From the NCBI GenBank assembly GCA_017857815.1, contig JAFMCL010000015.1, forward strand, positions 1 through 64,000: a stretch of 64,000 nt of DNA, in the 5' to 3' direction. Under the pieces are notes generated by a model, which did not search any database, was not told where the DNA came from, and saw nothing but the letters and a program-made list of their open reading frames with translations. Position 1 is the stretch's first letter. Each line of letters starts with the position of its first letter. Shown piece by piece: positions 18,295 to 27,021 of the stretch. The stretch comes from Flavobacteriaceae bacterium. Its GTDB lineage: Bacteria; Bacteroidota; Bacteroidia; Flavobacteriales; Flavobacteriaceae. The position numbers were made by a program, and so were the translations under genes.

Positions 18295-20001
18295 TTAGAT
18301 CCCCATTCCTTTTGTTAACTCATCAATTTTAGATTCAAGCTCTTTTTCGACTTCTTTCCATGACTGATGTTTTTCGATTTTTTGATTGGTGCTAAAGTAG
18401 AATTTAATTTTGGGTTCCGTTCCGCTAGGACGAATTGCTATTTTAGACCCATCTTCAAGCAGGTATATTAAGACATTTGCAATATCAAAATTTAGTTTTT
18501 CTCTTGAGTGATCTTTAAGGTTGATGCGAAATCCTTTTTGATAATCTTCGATGTATGAAATTGATTGACCCGCAATAGTTTTGGGAGGGTTTTCCCTAAA
18601 ATTATTCATCATTAAGCTGATTTTCTCAGCACCTTCTTTTCCTTTCTGAGTAAAAGAGAGTAATCTTTCTTTATAGGCACCAAATTCACGATAGCAATCT
18701 TCAAGGATTTCAAAGAAGCTTTTCCCGATACTTTTTGCATAAGCCCCTACTTCACACGCCAGAAGGGTTGCAGTCACTGCATCTTTATCTCGAACTTTAT
18801 TTCCAACGAGATATCCGAAGCTTTCTTCACCACCACCAATAAATTCCAACTCAGGAAAATCTTCAATAAGTTTAGCAATCCATTTGAAACCAGTCAATGT
18901 TTCTTTATATTCAACGCCATAACTTGAGGCGATTTTTGCAATCATTGGTGTGGATACGATGGTACTTGCGATAAATTGTTTTCCATTCAAAGCATCTTTC
19001 TGCCTCCACTGTTCCAAAAGGAAATAGGTCATCACAACCATTGTTTGATTTCCATTGAGTAAACAGAATTCACCTGTTTCATCTCTTACTGCAATCCCCA
19101 ATCGGTCACAGTCAGGATCCGTTCCAATCACGATATCGGCCCCTTGCTTCTCAGCTTCTAGAAGCGCTAACTTTAATGCCTCAGGTTCTTCGGGATTCGG
19201 AGATTTTACTGTTGGAAAGTTTCCGTCAGGTTTCGATTGTTCCTTTACAAGATAGACTTGTGAATATCCGGCTTTCTCTAAAACTTGAGGAACAGCAGTG
19301 ATCGAAGTTCCGTGAAGTGAAGTGAAAACGACTTTATAGTTTTCACGATTCTTAATTTCAAATTTTCCTAGCTCGATAGCGACATTAAAAAATGCTTCAT
19401 CGATTTCCCGATCAATTAAAGTGATTAATTTCTCATTAGGGGTAAAATTGATATCACCAAATTCAGTTTTGTCGATTTGATTGATGATCTGATTGTCATG
19501 GGGAGGAACAATTTGTCCCCCATCTTCCCAATAAACTTTATAACCATTGTATTCTGGTGGATTATGAGATGCTGTTAAAACAATACCACATTGTGCATTA
19601 AGATGTTTAACCGCAAAGGAAAGCTCGGGAGTAGGTCGCAGGTCTGAAAAAAGATATACTTGGATGCCATTGGCAGAAAAAACTGCTGCGACTTGATGGG
19701 ACAGACTCTTGCTGTTTATCCTACAGTCGTAGGCAATGACAACTTTAATTTCATTTTTATTAGGGAAAGATTTTTTTAAATAGTCACTTAAGCCTTGAGT
19801 GCTTTTCCCTAAAGTGTATTTATTGATTCGATTGGTCCCAATCCCCATTATTCCGCGCATTCCTCCCGTTCCAAACTCAAGATTCTTATAAAAAGCATCC
19901 TCAAGTTTTTCAGGATTCTTTTTGAGTTGGATCAATTCATTTTGTGTTTCTTGGTCGAAGGGGGATTTTGTCCATTCTTCAATTTTGGAATTAACTGTCA
20001 T
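18295..20001 (-). CDS. Phospho-sugar mutase (phosphoglucomutase/phosphomannomutase)
   Basis: A 568-residue alpha-D-phosphohexomutase interconverting hexose 1- and 6-phosphates. The phosphoserine loop is TASHNPPEYNGYK, with the active serine near residue 144. The metal loop is GTDPDCDRLG, the sugar-binding loop GGGEES, and the phosphate-binding loop RPSGTEPKIK near the end. Length matches the long PGM2-like group. Its stop abuts the ABC transporter start, and its start overlaps the glycosyltransferase stop by four bases, so the three form one transcript. Glucose- versus mannose-phosphate preference is not decided by these motifs. Confidence 0.9.
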   Translation of the reverse strand: MTVNSKIEEWTKSPFDQETQNELIQLKKNPEKLEDAFYKNLEFGTGGMRGIMGIGTNRINKYTLGKSTQGLSDYLKKSFPNKNEIKVVIAYDCRINSKSLSHQVAAVFSANGIQVYLFSDLRPTPELSFAVKHLNAQCGIVLTASHNPPEYNGYKVYWEDGGQIVPPHDNQIINQIDKTEFGDINFTPNEKLITLIDREIDEAFFNVAIELGKFEIKNRENYKVVFTSLHGTSITAVPQVLEKAGYSQVYLVKEQSKPDGNFPTVKSPNPEEPEALKLALLEAEKQGADIVIGTDPDCDRLGIAVRDETGEFCLLNGNQTMVVMTYFLLEQWRQKDALNGKQFIASTIVSTPMIAKIASSYGVEYKETLTGFKWIAKLIEDFPELEFIGGGEESFGYLVGNKVRDKDAVTATLLACEVGAYAKSIGKSFFEILEDCYREFGAYKERLLSFTQKGKEGAEKISLMMNNFRENPPKTIAGQSISYIEDYQKGFRINLKDHSREKLNFDIANVLIYLLEDGSKIAIRPSGTEPKIKFYFSTNQKIEKHQSWKEVEKELESKIDELTKGMGI

Positions 20002-20951
20002 GCTTTGCTTTTGATTCTTTTTGAGATGATATATCTTTTCATGTCTTTTTTATATCGCATCAAAATCTCTCCTAAAAAGCCTGCGATAAAAAGCTGAGTT
20101 CCAAGAATCATGGTTGTTAATGCGATGTAAAACTCGGGTCGTTGAGTTATTAATCTGGCTTGAGTGTGGAGATAGAGTTTATCAATCCCAAGATAAATGG
20201 TGAAGCAGAATCCTGTTAAAAGCATTAAGGTTCCCCAAAATCCAAAAAAGTGCATGGGTTGCTTTCCGAAACCATTTATAAACCAAAGGGTAATTAAATC
20301 TAAAAAGCCCTTGACAAACCGATCCGCTCCAAATTTAGTTTTTCCATGTTGTCGGGCTTGATGTTGAACGATTTGTTCCTCAATTTTATCAAAACCTTGA
20401 TGTGCAGCGATTACTGGGATATAGCGGTGCATTTCTCCATATACTTCAATGGTTTTAATGACTTCCTTTTTATAGGCCTTGATTCCGCAATTAAAATCGT
20501 GAAGTTTAATTCCCGAGACCCTCCTTGCCGCCCAGTTGAATAATTTGGAAGGTATGTTTTTAAATAAAATAGAGTCATATCTTTTTTTCTTCCAACCTGA
20601 AAGGATGTCGAGGTTTTTTTCTTTTAAAGTGGTGATCATGGGGTGAATTTCTTCGGGGGAGTCCTGAAGATCAGCATCCATGGTCATCACATAGTCCCCT
20701 GCAGCAAGCTTAAAGCCAGCGTGAAGTGCTTGAGATTTTCCAAAATTCTTTTGAAATCTAATTCCTTGCGTATTTTTGTTCTGTTGGACTAATCTTTCGA
20801 TAACCTCCCACGAATCGTCGGTACTACCGTCATCCACATAGATGATCTCGAAATCATAATTATGATTCAAAAGTGAAGCCTGTATCCATTGGTGAAGTTC
20901 TTCAATAGAATCACTTTCATTTAGTAACGGAATTATGATGGAAAGTTCCAT
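19998..20951 (-). CDS. Family 2 glycosyltransferase of the polyprenyl-phosphate sugar type
   Basis: A 317-residue membrane-associated glycosyltransferase. The GT-A domain has the nucleotide-binding start SIIIPLLNESDSIEEL, YVDDGSTDDSW and the metal-binding MDADLQD. Two C-terminal membrane helices follow (GFWGTLMLLTGFCFTIYLG and IALTTMILGTQLFIAGFLGEILMRY), as in DPM1/GtrB/ArnC-like enzymes that load a sugar onto a polyprenyl phosphate. It is the first of three overlapping genes with the phosphohexomutase and ABC exporter, consistent with envelope glycolipid synthesis. The sugar is unknown. A -7-like TATTTTTG lies at 20972-20979 on the minus strand, without a clear -33. Confidence 0.85.
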   Translation of the reverse strand: MELSIIIPLLNESDSIEELHQWIQASLLNHNYDFEIIYVDDGSTDDSWEVIERLVQQNKNTQGIRFQKNFGKSQALHAGFKLAAGDYVMTMDADLQDSPEEIHPMITTLKEKNLDILSGWKKKRYDSILFKNIPSKLFNWAARRVSGIKLHDFNCGIKAYKKEVIKTIEVYGEMHRYIPVIAAHQGFDKIEEQIVQHQARQHGKTKFGADRFVKGFLDLITLWFINGFGKQPMHFFGFWGTLMLLTGFCFTIYLGIDKLYLHTQARLITQRPEFYIALTTMILGTQLFIAGFLGEILMRYKKDMKRYIISKRIKSKA

Positions 20952-20990
20952 GAAGAGTTTTATTTCACCAACAAAAATAAGAAATTTGTC

Positions 20991-21515
20991 CTATTCAGGA
21001 CGTGATTTTTTGACAATCAGTCCACCAATTAGAGAAATTACAAATCCAATAAATAAAGATCCAACAATCGCAAAGGCGGATATGATCAAGGGAGAGGAAA
21101 ATTTCCGTTGCATTTCGACGAATTTATTAGCGCTTTCAACTGACATCTCTGGGTCACTCGATAACATCTTTTGTTTTTGAAATTCTAATGATTTGTCCAA
21201 TGTTTCAGGGTCTAATATTCCAGTCAAAATAAAATAATAAATGATGCCAAGTACTCCAGAAATAACTGCAACTCCAAGGCCAATTTTCAATGCCTCTGTC
21301 AAGCTTAAAAAACCTTCATTTGCTTTTTTATATTGAATGATTCCCACCATGATTATTATTACTGTAAAAACAATATTGATTATCCCTACCGTTTGATCAT
21401 TTTGATAGTGCATGTTTAGAAAATAAAGCATGATGCCCACTATAATATTGTAGGCTCCAAGGATTATCCCAAAGTTTAATGCTGTTTGTGCGGGTGTAAT
21501 TCGTTGATTTTCCAT
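20991..21515 (-). CDS. DUF4199 family membrane protein
   Basis: A 174-residue protein when started at the ATG at 21515 (MENQRITPAQTALNFG). An in-frame ATG at 21608 would add 31 unconserved-looking residues and run into the likely promoter of the divergent rpmE2, so the shorter form is preferred. Hydrophobic segments near residues 11-30, 40-60, 68-95 and 140-165 give a four-helix membrane protein, as in DUF4199, a family typical of Bacteroidota. It lies upstream of the glycosyltransferase gene with a 39-base gap and the two may be cotranscribed. Function is unknown. Confidence 0.75.
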   Translation of the reverse strand: MENQRITPAQTALNFGIILGAYNIIVGIMLYFLNMHYQNDQTVGIINIVFTVIIIMVGIIQYKKANEGFLSLTEALKIGLGVAVISGVLGIIYYFILTGILDPETLDKSLEFQKQKMLSSDPEMSVESANKFVEMQRKFSSPLIISAFAIVGSLFIGFVISLIGGLIVKKSRPE

Positions 21516-21608
21516 GTTTTTAATGTTTTTTATTACTGAGATTTGAGGTTTGTTTGAATAAAAGTTCAATTTTCTTAGAACAAAGGCTAAAGTATTCAAA
21601 AAAACCAT

Positions 21609-21616
21609 TAAATTTG
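21609..21616 (+). promoter_or_regulatory. -7 element (TAAATTTG) upstream of rpmE2
   Basis: A TAnnTTTG match 26 bases before the rpmE2 start codon. No TTG is seen about 20 bases further upstream, so the promoter is only half supported. Confidence 0.35.
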
Positions 21617-21642
21617 CAGACTTTTCAATATAAAAGATAATT

Positions 21643-21918
21643 ATGAGAACTGGTATACATCCTGAGAATTATAGATTAGTTGCGTTTAAGGACATGTCAA
21701 ATGACGATGTTTTTATTTCAAAGTCAACTGTAAACACCAAAGAAACTATTGAGTTTGAAGGCACTGAATATCCGCTAGTTAAGCTCGAGATTTCTCGAAC
21801 TTCTCATCCTTTCTACACGGGTAAATCTAAATTGGTTGATACTGCAGGTAGAATTGACAAGTTCAAAAATAAGTACTCCAAGTTTAAAAAAGAAGATAAA
21901 GAAGAAAGCGAAGATTAA
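21643..21918 (+). CDS. rpmE2: 50S ribosomal protein L31, type B
   Basis: A 91-residue ribosomal protein of the large subunit. It has the L31 start ([13 protein letters not shown]) and the core [24 protein letters not shown]. The zinc-binding cysteines of the C+ form are absent, so this is the zinc-free type B form. The C-terminus has an acidic and lysine-rich extension. It stands alone with its own terminator. In bacteria that carry both forms the C- paralogue is often induced by zinc limitation; whether a C+ copy exists here cannot be seen. Confidence 0.93.
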   Translation: MRTGIHPENYRLVAFKDMSNDDVFISKSTVNTKETIEFEGTEYPLVKLEISRTSHPFYTGKSKLVDTAGRIDKFKNKYSKFKKEDKEESED

Positions 21919-21946
21919 TTTGATTGTTATCGTTTTAATTAGATAT

Positions 21947-21972
21947 AAAAACCGTCATTGACGGTTTTTTTT
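21947..21972. terminator. Strong intrinsic terminator shared by convergent genes
   Basis: A perfect 10-base stem (AAAAACCGTC at 21947-21956, GACGGTTTTT at 21960-21969) with a three-base loop and a run of T follows rpmE2. The other strand also reads T-rich after the stem, so it can serve the convergent binding-protein gene, whose stop codon lies at 21971-21973 at the very edge of the structure. Confidence 0.8.
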
Positions 21973-23596
21973 ATGACTTGTTTTTCCGTACCCCTTTTAG
22001 GTTGAGCAGATTTATTGGGTTAATGCTTAAACCCTCAACGTTTTTCTGGTAAAAACGGATTACTTGATCATAATAGAGTAAGATCATGGGATGTTTTTTC
22101 ATTGCAATGCTGTCCATTTCTTGATAGATTTCAGCTCTTTTTCTAGGGTTTGATATTTCAAAACTCTTTTCAAAAAGTACATCAAATTCTGGGTCTGAAA
22201 AATGGGTGTAATTCGGCCCCGTTGGGCTAAAGTTTTTTGAATACAATAACGATAGGTAGTTTTCAGCATCGGGGTAATCAGCGATCCAGCTCGATCTAAA
22301 CATTTCGAGTTTGCCCGATGACCTGGCTTGTTTTAATGTTGCAGGTGGCATCACATCGATTTTAATATCAATTCCTATTTTTTGCAATTCCCGCTGTAAA
22401 TACTCGCAAATATCCACATAGTTGGCATCAGTGGATAATGTTATTTTAGGTTCAAGACCTGTTTTTTCTTTAAATTCTTTTACTAAAAGTGCTGCTTTTG
22501 AGGAATCATAGGCTGTGAAATCAGCAGAGGCATGCCCGGGAAGTCCCATAGGGATAAATCCTTTATTTGCTTTAAATCCAATGTTATTCCTTAAATATAA
22601 AACCAGTTTTTGACGGTCAAATCCAATGTTGATGGCTTCTCTTATTAGAGGAGATTTTATCACTTTAGATTTTGAGTCTAAGTAGAATCCTAAGTATTCC
22701 GTATTCAGATATGGGCCCTTTTGCATGTTTATCTTATCGAGATGTTTTTCTTGTAAAACTCCTTCGGGCGAAAGTAACTCGTCTTTATAGGAGTTGTCTA
22801 ACGAATTTAATAAATCAGTTTTGCCTTGAATAAAAAGCATGAATTCACTTTGAATGTCAGGAACGAAAGTGATTGCGATAGCTTCAAGGTAGGGGAGTGG
22901 TATGCCTTCAATATCCGTTTCGTGATAGTTTGGATTTTTTCTAAAAACGAGCTTAACGTTTTCTTCCCATCTTTTAAATGTAAAGGGCCCAGTTCCGATT
23001 GGGTTACTTCTAAAGTCTTCACCATATTTTTCTATGGCTTCATGAGGAATAACAGAACAATAACGCATTGAAAGTATACCTAGAAATGCGGGAAAAGGTT
23101 TTTTAAGTGTGATTTTAAGCAAACTGTCATTGACGGACTCGAGCGATTTGACATTCTGCAAAACCCATCCGCCAGGAGAAGCCGTTTTCGGATCCTTCAA
23201 CCGATTAAGACTATAAACAAAATCACTGGCGATTACTTTTCTTCTTTTTTTACTTTTGAATACGATAGATTCATGAAAAAAAACATCCTGCCTAAGGTTG
23301 AATTTATAGATCAAACCTTCCTCAGAAATATTCCAACTTTTAGCGATGTCAGGTTTAACGTTTAATGAGTCATCCAATTGAACCAAACCATTAAAAATTT
23401 GATTTGTCGCCCAGATATTTGGCAAGGTTCGAGTGAATGCGGGGTCTAAAGAAGTGATGTTTTTATATTCATTGTACCGAAAGATCAAGTGATCCTTGTC
23501 TTTTAATGAATTTTGATCACAAGAAACAAGGTTTGTGACAATGAAAAGAGAGAGCGCTATGCCGATTAAATGAGTTCTAAGGCGGGTTTTCCGCAT
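21971..23596 (-). CDS. Peptide/nickel-type ABC transporter substrate-binding lipoprotein
   Basis: A 541-residue family 5 extracellular solute-binding protein (DppA/OppA-like). Residues 1-26 are a lipoprotein signal with lipobox LVSC. The family pattern is clear: 'LDPAFTRT', 'IFNGLVQLDDSLNVKPDIAKSW', 'YKFNLRQDVFFH', 'ASDFVYSLNRLKDP' and 'NPIGTGPFTFKRW'. It should bind an oligopeptide or a similar ligand at the cell surface or in the periplasm. No permease or ATPase gene lies near it, so it must use partners encoded elsewhere. It is transcribed divergently from mtaB. Confidence 0.87.
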   Translation of the reverse strand: MRKTRLRTHLIGIALSLFIVTNLVSCDQNSLKDKDHLIFRYNEYKNITSLDPAFTRTLPNIWATNQIFNGLVQLDDSLNVKPDIAKSWNISEEGLIYKFNLRQDVFFHESIVFKSKKRRKVIASDFVYSLNRLKDPKTASPGGWVLQNVKSLESVNDSLLKITLKKPFPAFLGILSMRYCSVIPHEAIEKYGEDFRSNPIGTGPFTFKRWEENVKLVFRKNPNYHETDIEGIPLPYLEAIAITFVPDIQSEFMLFIQGKTDLLNSLDNSYKDELLSPEGVLQEKHLDKINMQKGPYLNTEYLGFYLDSKSKVIKSPLIREAINIGFDRQKLVLYLRNNIGFKANKGFIPMGLPGHASADFTAYDSSKAALLVKEFKEKTGLEPKITLSTDANYVDICEYLQRELQKIGIDIKIDVMPPATLKQARSSGKLEMFRSSWIADYPDAENYLSLLYSKNFSPTGPNYTHFSDPEFDVLFEKSFEISNPRKRAEIYQEMDSIAMKKHPMILLYYDQVIRFYQKNVEGLSINPINLLNLKGVRKNKS

Positions 23597-23608
23597 GCTT
23601 CAAAATTG

Positions 23609-23616
23609 TATATTTG
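23609..23616 (+). promoter_or_regulatory. -7 element (TATATTTG) upstream of mtaB
   Basis: A TAnnTTTG match 36 bases before the mtaB ATG, in the divergent space with the binding-protein gene. No good TTG -33 was found. Confidence 0.4.
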
Positions 23617-23652
23617 CATCTAAATTAAGCTTTTTAGTTAAACGAACTGATC

Positions 23653-25002
23653 ATGAATGTGGATCAAATAACAAAAGAAATAATCAAACCAAGGATTGCA
23701 TTCCATACATTAGGGTGCAAACTGAATTTTTCTGAAACAGCTACCATCTCTCGCGATTTTGATGAAAACCGTTTTGAACGGGTTAATTTTGATGTTCCTG
23801 CAGAGGTCTACGTCATCAACACATGCTCGGTTACAGAAAACGCAGACAAAAGATTCAAAGGTCTTGTTGCAAAAGTTCTAAAGCAAAATCCAAAAGCATT
23901 TGTTGCGGCCGTTGGATGTTATGCTCAATTACAGCCCGAAGAATTGGCAGCAGTTGATGGAGTTGATTTGGTTTTGGGAGCAACCGAAAAATTTAAATTG
24001 ATTGATTACTTAGATGATTTAACAAAAAAAACTACCGGAGCAATTCATTCCTGTGAAATTTCCAGTGCTAATTATTATGAGAGTTCCTATTCTTTGGGGG
24101 ACAGAACTCGTGCATTTTTAAAGGTGCAAGATGGTTGCGATTATAAGTGTACCTATTGCACAATTCCTCAAGCGCGGGGCATATCTCGGAGTGACACTCT
24201 AGAAAACATTATTGATCAAGCTGTTGAAATCACTTCAAAAGACATCAAGGAAATTGTGTTAACTGGAGTTAATATTGGAGATTATGGAAAAGGAGAACTT
24301 GGAAACAAAATACATGAACATACTTTTTTAGAACTCATTTCGGCCCTCGATAAAGTCGAAGCATTGAAAAGGATTAGAATTTCATCAATCGAACCCAACC
24401 TTTTAAACGATAATATTATAGATTTTGTGTCTAAAAGCAAAAGCTTTGTACCTCACTTTCATATTCCCCTTCAAAGTGGAAGTGATAAAATTCTTAAGAA
24501 AATGAAGCGACGGTATTTGAGTGATTTATATGTCAACAGGATATCTAGGATCAAACATCTGATGCCAGATGCTTGTATTGGTGTGGATGTAATCGTCGGT
24601 TTTCCTGGCGAAACAGATGCTGACTTTATTGAAACCTTTAAGTTTTTAGCAGATTTGGACGTGGCCTACCTGCACGTTTTTTCTTATTCTGAACGACCAA
24701 ATACAGAAGCCGAAACCTATGCTGAAGTTGTCCCTCAGTTGATTCGTAGTAAAAGAAGTAAAATGTTAAGAGCCCTATCCGTTAAAAAAAGAAGACTTTT
24801 TTATGAAAGTCAGCTAGGTAAAACCAGAAAAGTCTTGTTTGAAAGTGAAAACAAGAAAGGTTATATAACTGGCTTTACTGAAAATTATGTAAAAGTAAGA
24901 GCGCCTTGGGACCCAGGCAAGTCAAATAAAATTGAAAAGGTCAATTTAGACGCTATTGATGAGGAAGGATATGTAAGAGTTAAAAGCTGTTCTATAGCTT
25001 AA
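23653..25002 (+). CDS. mtaB: tRNA t6A37 C2-methylthiotransferase MtaB
   Basis: A 449-residue radical SAM enzyme that adds a methylthio group to t6A37 in tRNAs reading ANN codons. The N-terminal MTTase domain carries three cluster-binding cysteines (LGCKLN, NTCSVTE, VGCYAQ). The radical SAM motif is CDYKCTYC, near residue 161, followed by TIPQARG, and a TRAM-like region ends the protein. The MtaB-type sequence (LGCKLNFSETATI) distinguishes it from MiaB and RimO. Its last 11 bases overlap the convergent small acetyltransferase gene. Confidence 0.92.
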   Translation: MNVDQITKEIIKPRIAFHTLGCKLNFSETATISRDFDENRFERVNFDVPAEVYVINTCSVTENADKRFKGLVAKVLKQNPKAFVAAVGCYAQLQPEELAAVDGVDLVLGATEKFKLIDYLDDLTKKTTGAIHSCEISSANYYESSYSLGDRTRAFLKVQDGCDYKCTYCTIPQARGISRSDTLENIIDQAVEITSKDIKEIVLTGVNIGDYGKGELGNKIHEHTFLELISALDKVEALKRIRISSIEPNLLNDNIIDFVSKSKSFVPHFHIPLQSGSDKILKKMKRRYLSDLYVNRISRIKHLMPDACIGVDVIVGFPGETDADFIETFKFLADLDVAYLHVFSYSERPNTEAETYAEVVPQLIRSKRSKMLRALSVKKRRLFYESQLGKTRKVLFESENKKGYITGFTENYVKVRAPWDPGKSNKIEKVNLDAIDEEGYVRVKSCSIA

Positions 25003-25285
25003 TTCCAACAGGTAGTAATGATTTGTATGCCTTGTTTCTTCTAACAAAACCTGCAATTTTAGGGGAAGTTGGCACCACTCGAAGTTTTTTTTCTGCAATA
25101 AATTCTAATACTGTTTTGATAAAGTTTTCCTCGAATTCGATGTTGTCAATTTCTTCAGGGATAATAAGTTTCGTCAAAAAAATTTTTCTTTCTTGCTCAG
25201 CGTATTCAATCCTTGCAAGTGATCCCTCTAGAGTCGTTTCAAATTGTCTTAGAAACTCATTGTTTGTTAATTCAACTTTATGCAT
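24992..25285 (-). CDS. Small GNAT-like N-acetyltransferase (YjdJ/Acetyltransf_CG type)
   Basis: A 97-residue protein resembling the minimal GNAT family in which the acetyl-CoA site and a short beta-alpha core form the whole chain. The line ENFIKTVLEFIAEKKLRVVPTSPKIAGFVRRN matches the family pattern of 'L...AL.ya...gl.V.P.Cp....yi..h'. The glycine-rich pyrophosphate loop usual in the family (GKG.g..L) is not evident here, so the protein may be diverged or inactive. It converges on mtaB and overlaps it by 11 bases. The substrate is unknown. Confidence 0.6.
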   Translation of the reverse strand: MHKVELTNNEFLRQFETTLEGSLARIEYAEQERKIFLTKLIIPEEIDNIEFEENFIKTVLEFIAEKKLRVVPTSPKIAGFVRRNKAYKSLLPVGIKL

Positions 25286-25396
25286 CTTTATTTATTAATT
25301 TTGAGATTAATATAGACTAAAAAACTTCGTTGTGAAATAGGGGAATTGCAAATTTAGGGGTTTTTTAAAAAACAGCAATCGTTTAAGGCGATAAAA

Positions 25397-26086
25397 ATGA
25401 AAAAAAGATCAATTTACTTAATGCCAGGAATGGCTGCGAGCCCAAATATATTTGAGTACCTTAAGCTTTCAGAGCACTATGAGGTTAACTATTTGTCATG
25501 GATGACACCTAACAAAAATGAGCCTCTTTCGGATTATGCGCAGAGAATGTGTTTAAGGATTAAGGATGAAAATCCCATATTATTGGGAGTTTCTTTTGGA
25601 GGCTTATTAGTACAAGAGATTTCTAGGTTCTTAAAATGTGAGAAGGTGATAATTATTTCAAGCATTAAGAGTAATCAGGAGCTTCCTGCTCACATGAAAA
25701 TTGCCCAAAAGACAAATATGCACAAGCTTTTGCCTACTCAGTGGATTGAAAATATTGAGTCGTTAGCCATGTTTGCTTTTGGGAAGGATCTTAAGCGTAG
25801 GGTCTCACTCTACCAGCGTTATTTATCGGAAAGAGATCATAGATATTTAGATTGGTCTATAAATCAGCTAGTTAATTGGAATAGGTCTAAGGCTGACGAG
25901 ACTGTGATTCATATTCATGGTCTAAAGGATAGCGTGTTTCCGATTAAAAACATTCAAAAGCCATACATTGAAATAGAAGGAAATCATTCTATAGTGCTCA
26001 CCCAATTTCAGTGGTTAAATAAAAATCTCCCTAAAATTATTTCAAATAATATAATTGATTTAGATAATTTAGAGGCATCAAACTAA
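25397..26086 (+). CDS. Alpha/beta hydrolase
   Basis: A 229-residue cytoplasmic hydrolase-fold protein without a signal peptide. The nucleophile elbow is GVSFGG (serine near residue 66). An early loop YLMPGMAASPNIF could form the oxyanion hole. A late aspartate (GLKDSVFP) and histidine (EGNHSIV, near residue 198) complete a plausible Ser-Asp-His triad. The lytic transglycosylase gene starts 11 bases after it, so they are probably cotranscribed, and a role in the envelope is possible but unproven. The substrate is unknown. Confidence 0.75.
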   Translation: MKKRSIYLMPGMAASPNIFEYLKLSEHYEVNYLSWMTPNKNEPLSDYAQRMCLRIKDENPILLGVSFGGLLVQEISRFLKCEKVIIISSIKSNQELPAHMKIAQKTNMHKLLPTQWIENIESLAMFAFGKDLKRRVSLYQRYLSERDHRYLDWSINQLVNWNRSKADETVIHIHGLKDSVFPIKNIQKPYIEIEGNHSIVLTQFQWLNKNLPKIISNNIIDLDNLEASN

Positions 26087-26097
26087 TCTTTCAATAA

Positions 26098-27021
26098 ATG
26101 AATCAAAATAATTATAAGTATTTAAGGTGGATGGCCCCTGTTTTTGTTATTCTTCTAGCTGGATTTGTTTTAAGATTAGGGCCCATTACTTCTGCCTTTA
26201 AAACTTATGGTGAACAGCCTTCTCAAAAAGTTTATGCTCTTGAAATTCCAGATTCGCTTACTTTTGCAGGTGAAAAAATTGCTCTGACTTCTCCTGATTT
26301 AAAGGAAAGGCTTGACAAGGAATTGTTGGTTAATACCTATTGGCAGTCCAATATGATGTTGATGATTAAGCGAGCCAATAAGTATTTTCCTGAAATTGAA
26401 AGAATTTTAGTGGCGCAAGGAATCCCTAAAGATTTTAAGTATTTGGCTGTTATCGAAAGCGGTCTTGAAAACGTTCGATCTCCAGCTGGAGCAAAGGGAT
26501 TTTGGCAGCTGATGAAGAATACTGGTCAAGAAATGGGGTTGGAAATAAACACCAATGTTGACGAACGATACCACCTAGAGCTTTCAACAGTCGTGGCTTC
26601 AAAATATCTAAAGAAAGCTAAAAGTAAGTTGGGTTCTTGGACGCTAGCTGCAGCTTCATATAATCGAGGCATGTCTGGAATTCAACGGATTTTAGACACC
26701 CAACAAGCAGATGACTATTTTGATTTATTGCTGGGTACCGAGACTAGTAGGTATGTTTTTAGGATACTTGCAGTAAAACTAATCATGGAAAATCCCACTA
26801 AATTTGGATATGTTTATGAGAGTCAGGATTTATATAAGGCAATTCCTGTTCGCAAATATGGTCTTGATACAGCGATCAATAACCTTGCAGAATTTTCTAA
26901 GGAAATAGATATTAATTATAAAATTCTAAAAATCCATAATCCTTGGTTGTTAGAAAATCATTTGAAAAACAAGTCAAGAAAGTATTACGAGATTTCTATA
27001 CCTGAAAAAGGATATTATTAA
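26098..27021 (+). CDS. Membrane-anchored lytic murein transglycosylase (SLT/MltD-like)
   Basis: A 307-residue peptidoglycan-cleaving enzyme that forms 1,6-anhydromuramic ends. An N-terminal hydrophobic anchor lies at residues 11-27 (WMAPVFVILLAGFVLRL). The SLT domain has the catalytic glutamate E120 in LAVIESGLENVRSP, then AKGFWQLMKNTG and the Tyr/Asn-containing AAASYNRGMSGI. No LysM repeats are present, unlike MltD itself. It follows the alpha/beta hydrolase gene closely. Its TAA stop shares the tetranucleotide TTAA with the stop of the convergent gene. Confidence 0.85.
   Translation: MNQNNYKYLRWMAPVFVILLAGFVLRLGPITSAFKTYGEQPSQKVYALEIPDSLTFAGEKIALTSPDLKERLDKELLVNTYWQSNMMLMIKRANKYFPEIERILVAQGIPKDFKYLAVIESGLENVRSPAGAKGFWQLMKNTGQEMGLEINTNVDERYHLELSTVVASKYLKKAKSKLGSWTLAAASYNRGMSGIQRILDTQQADDYFDLLLGTETSRYVFRILAVKLIMENPTKFGYVYESQDLYKAIPVRKYGLDTAINNLAEFSKEIDINYKILKIHNPWLLENHLKNKSRKYYEISIPEKGYY

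Noticed and set aside
25360-25373. Perfect palindrome GTTTTTTAAAAAAC before the alpha/beta hydrolase gene
   Set aside because: A homopolymer palindrome of A and T only is expected by chance in such AT-rich sequence and lacks promoter elements around it.
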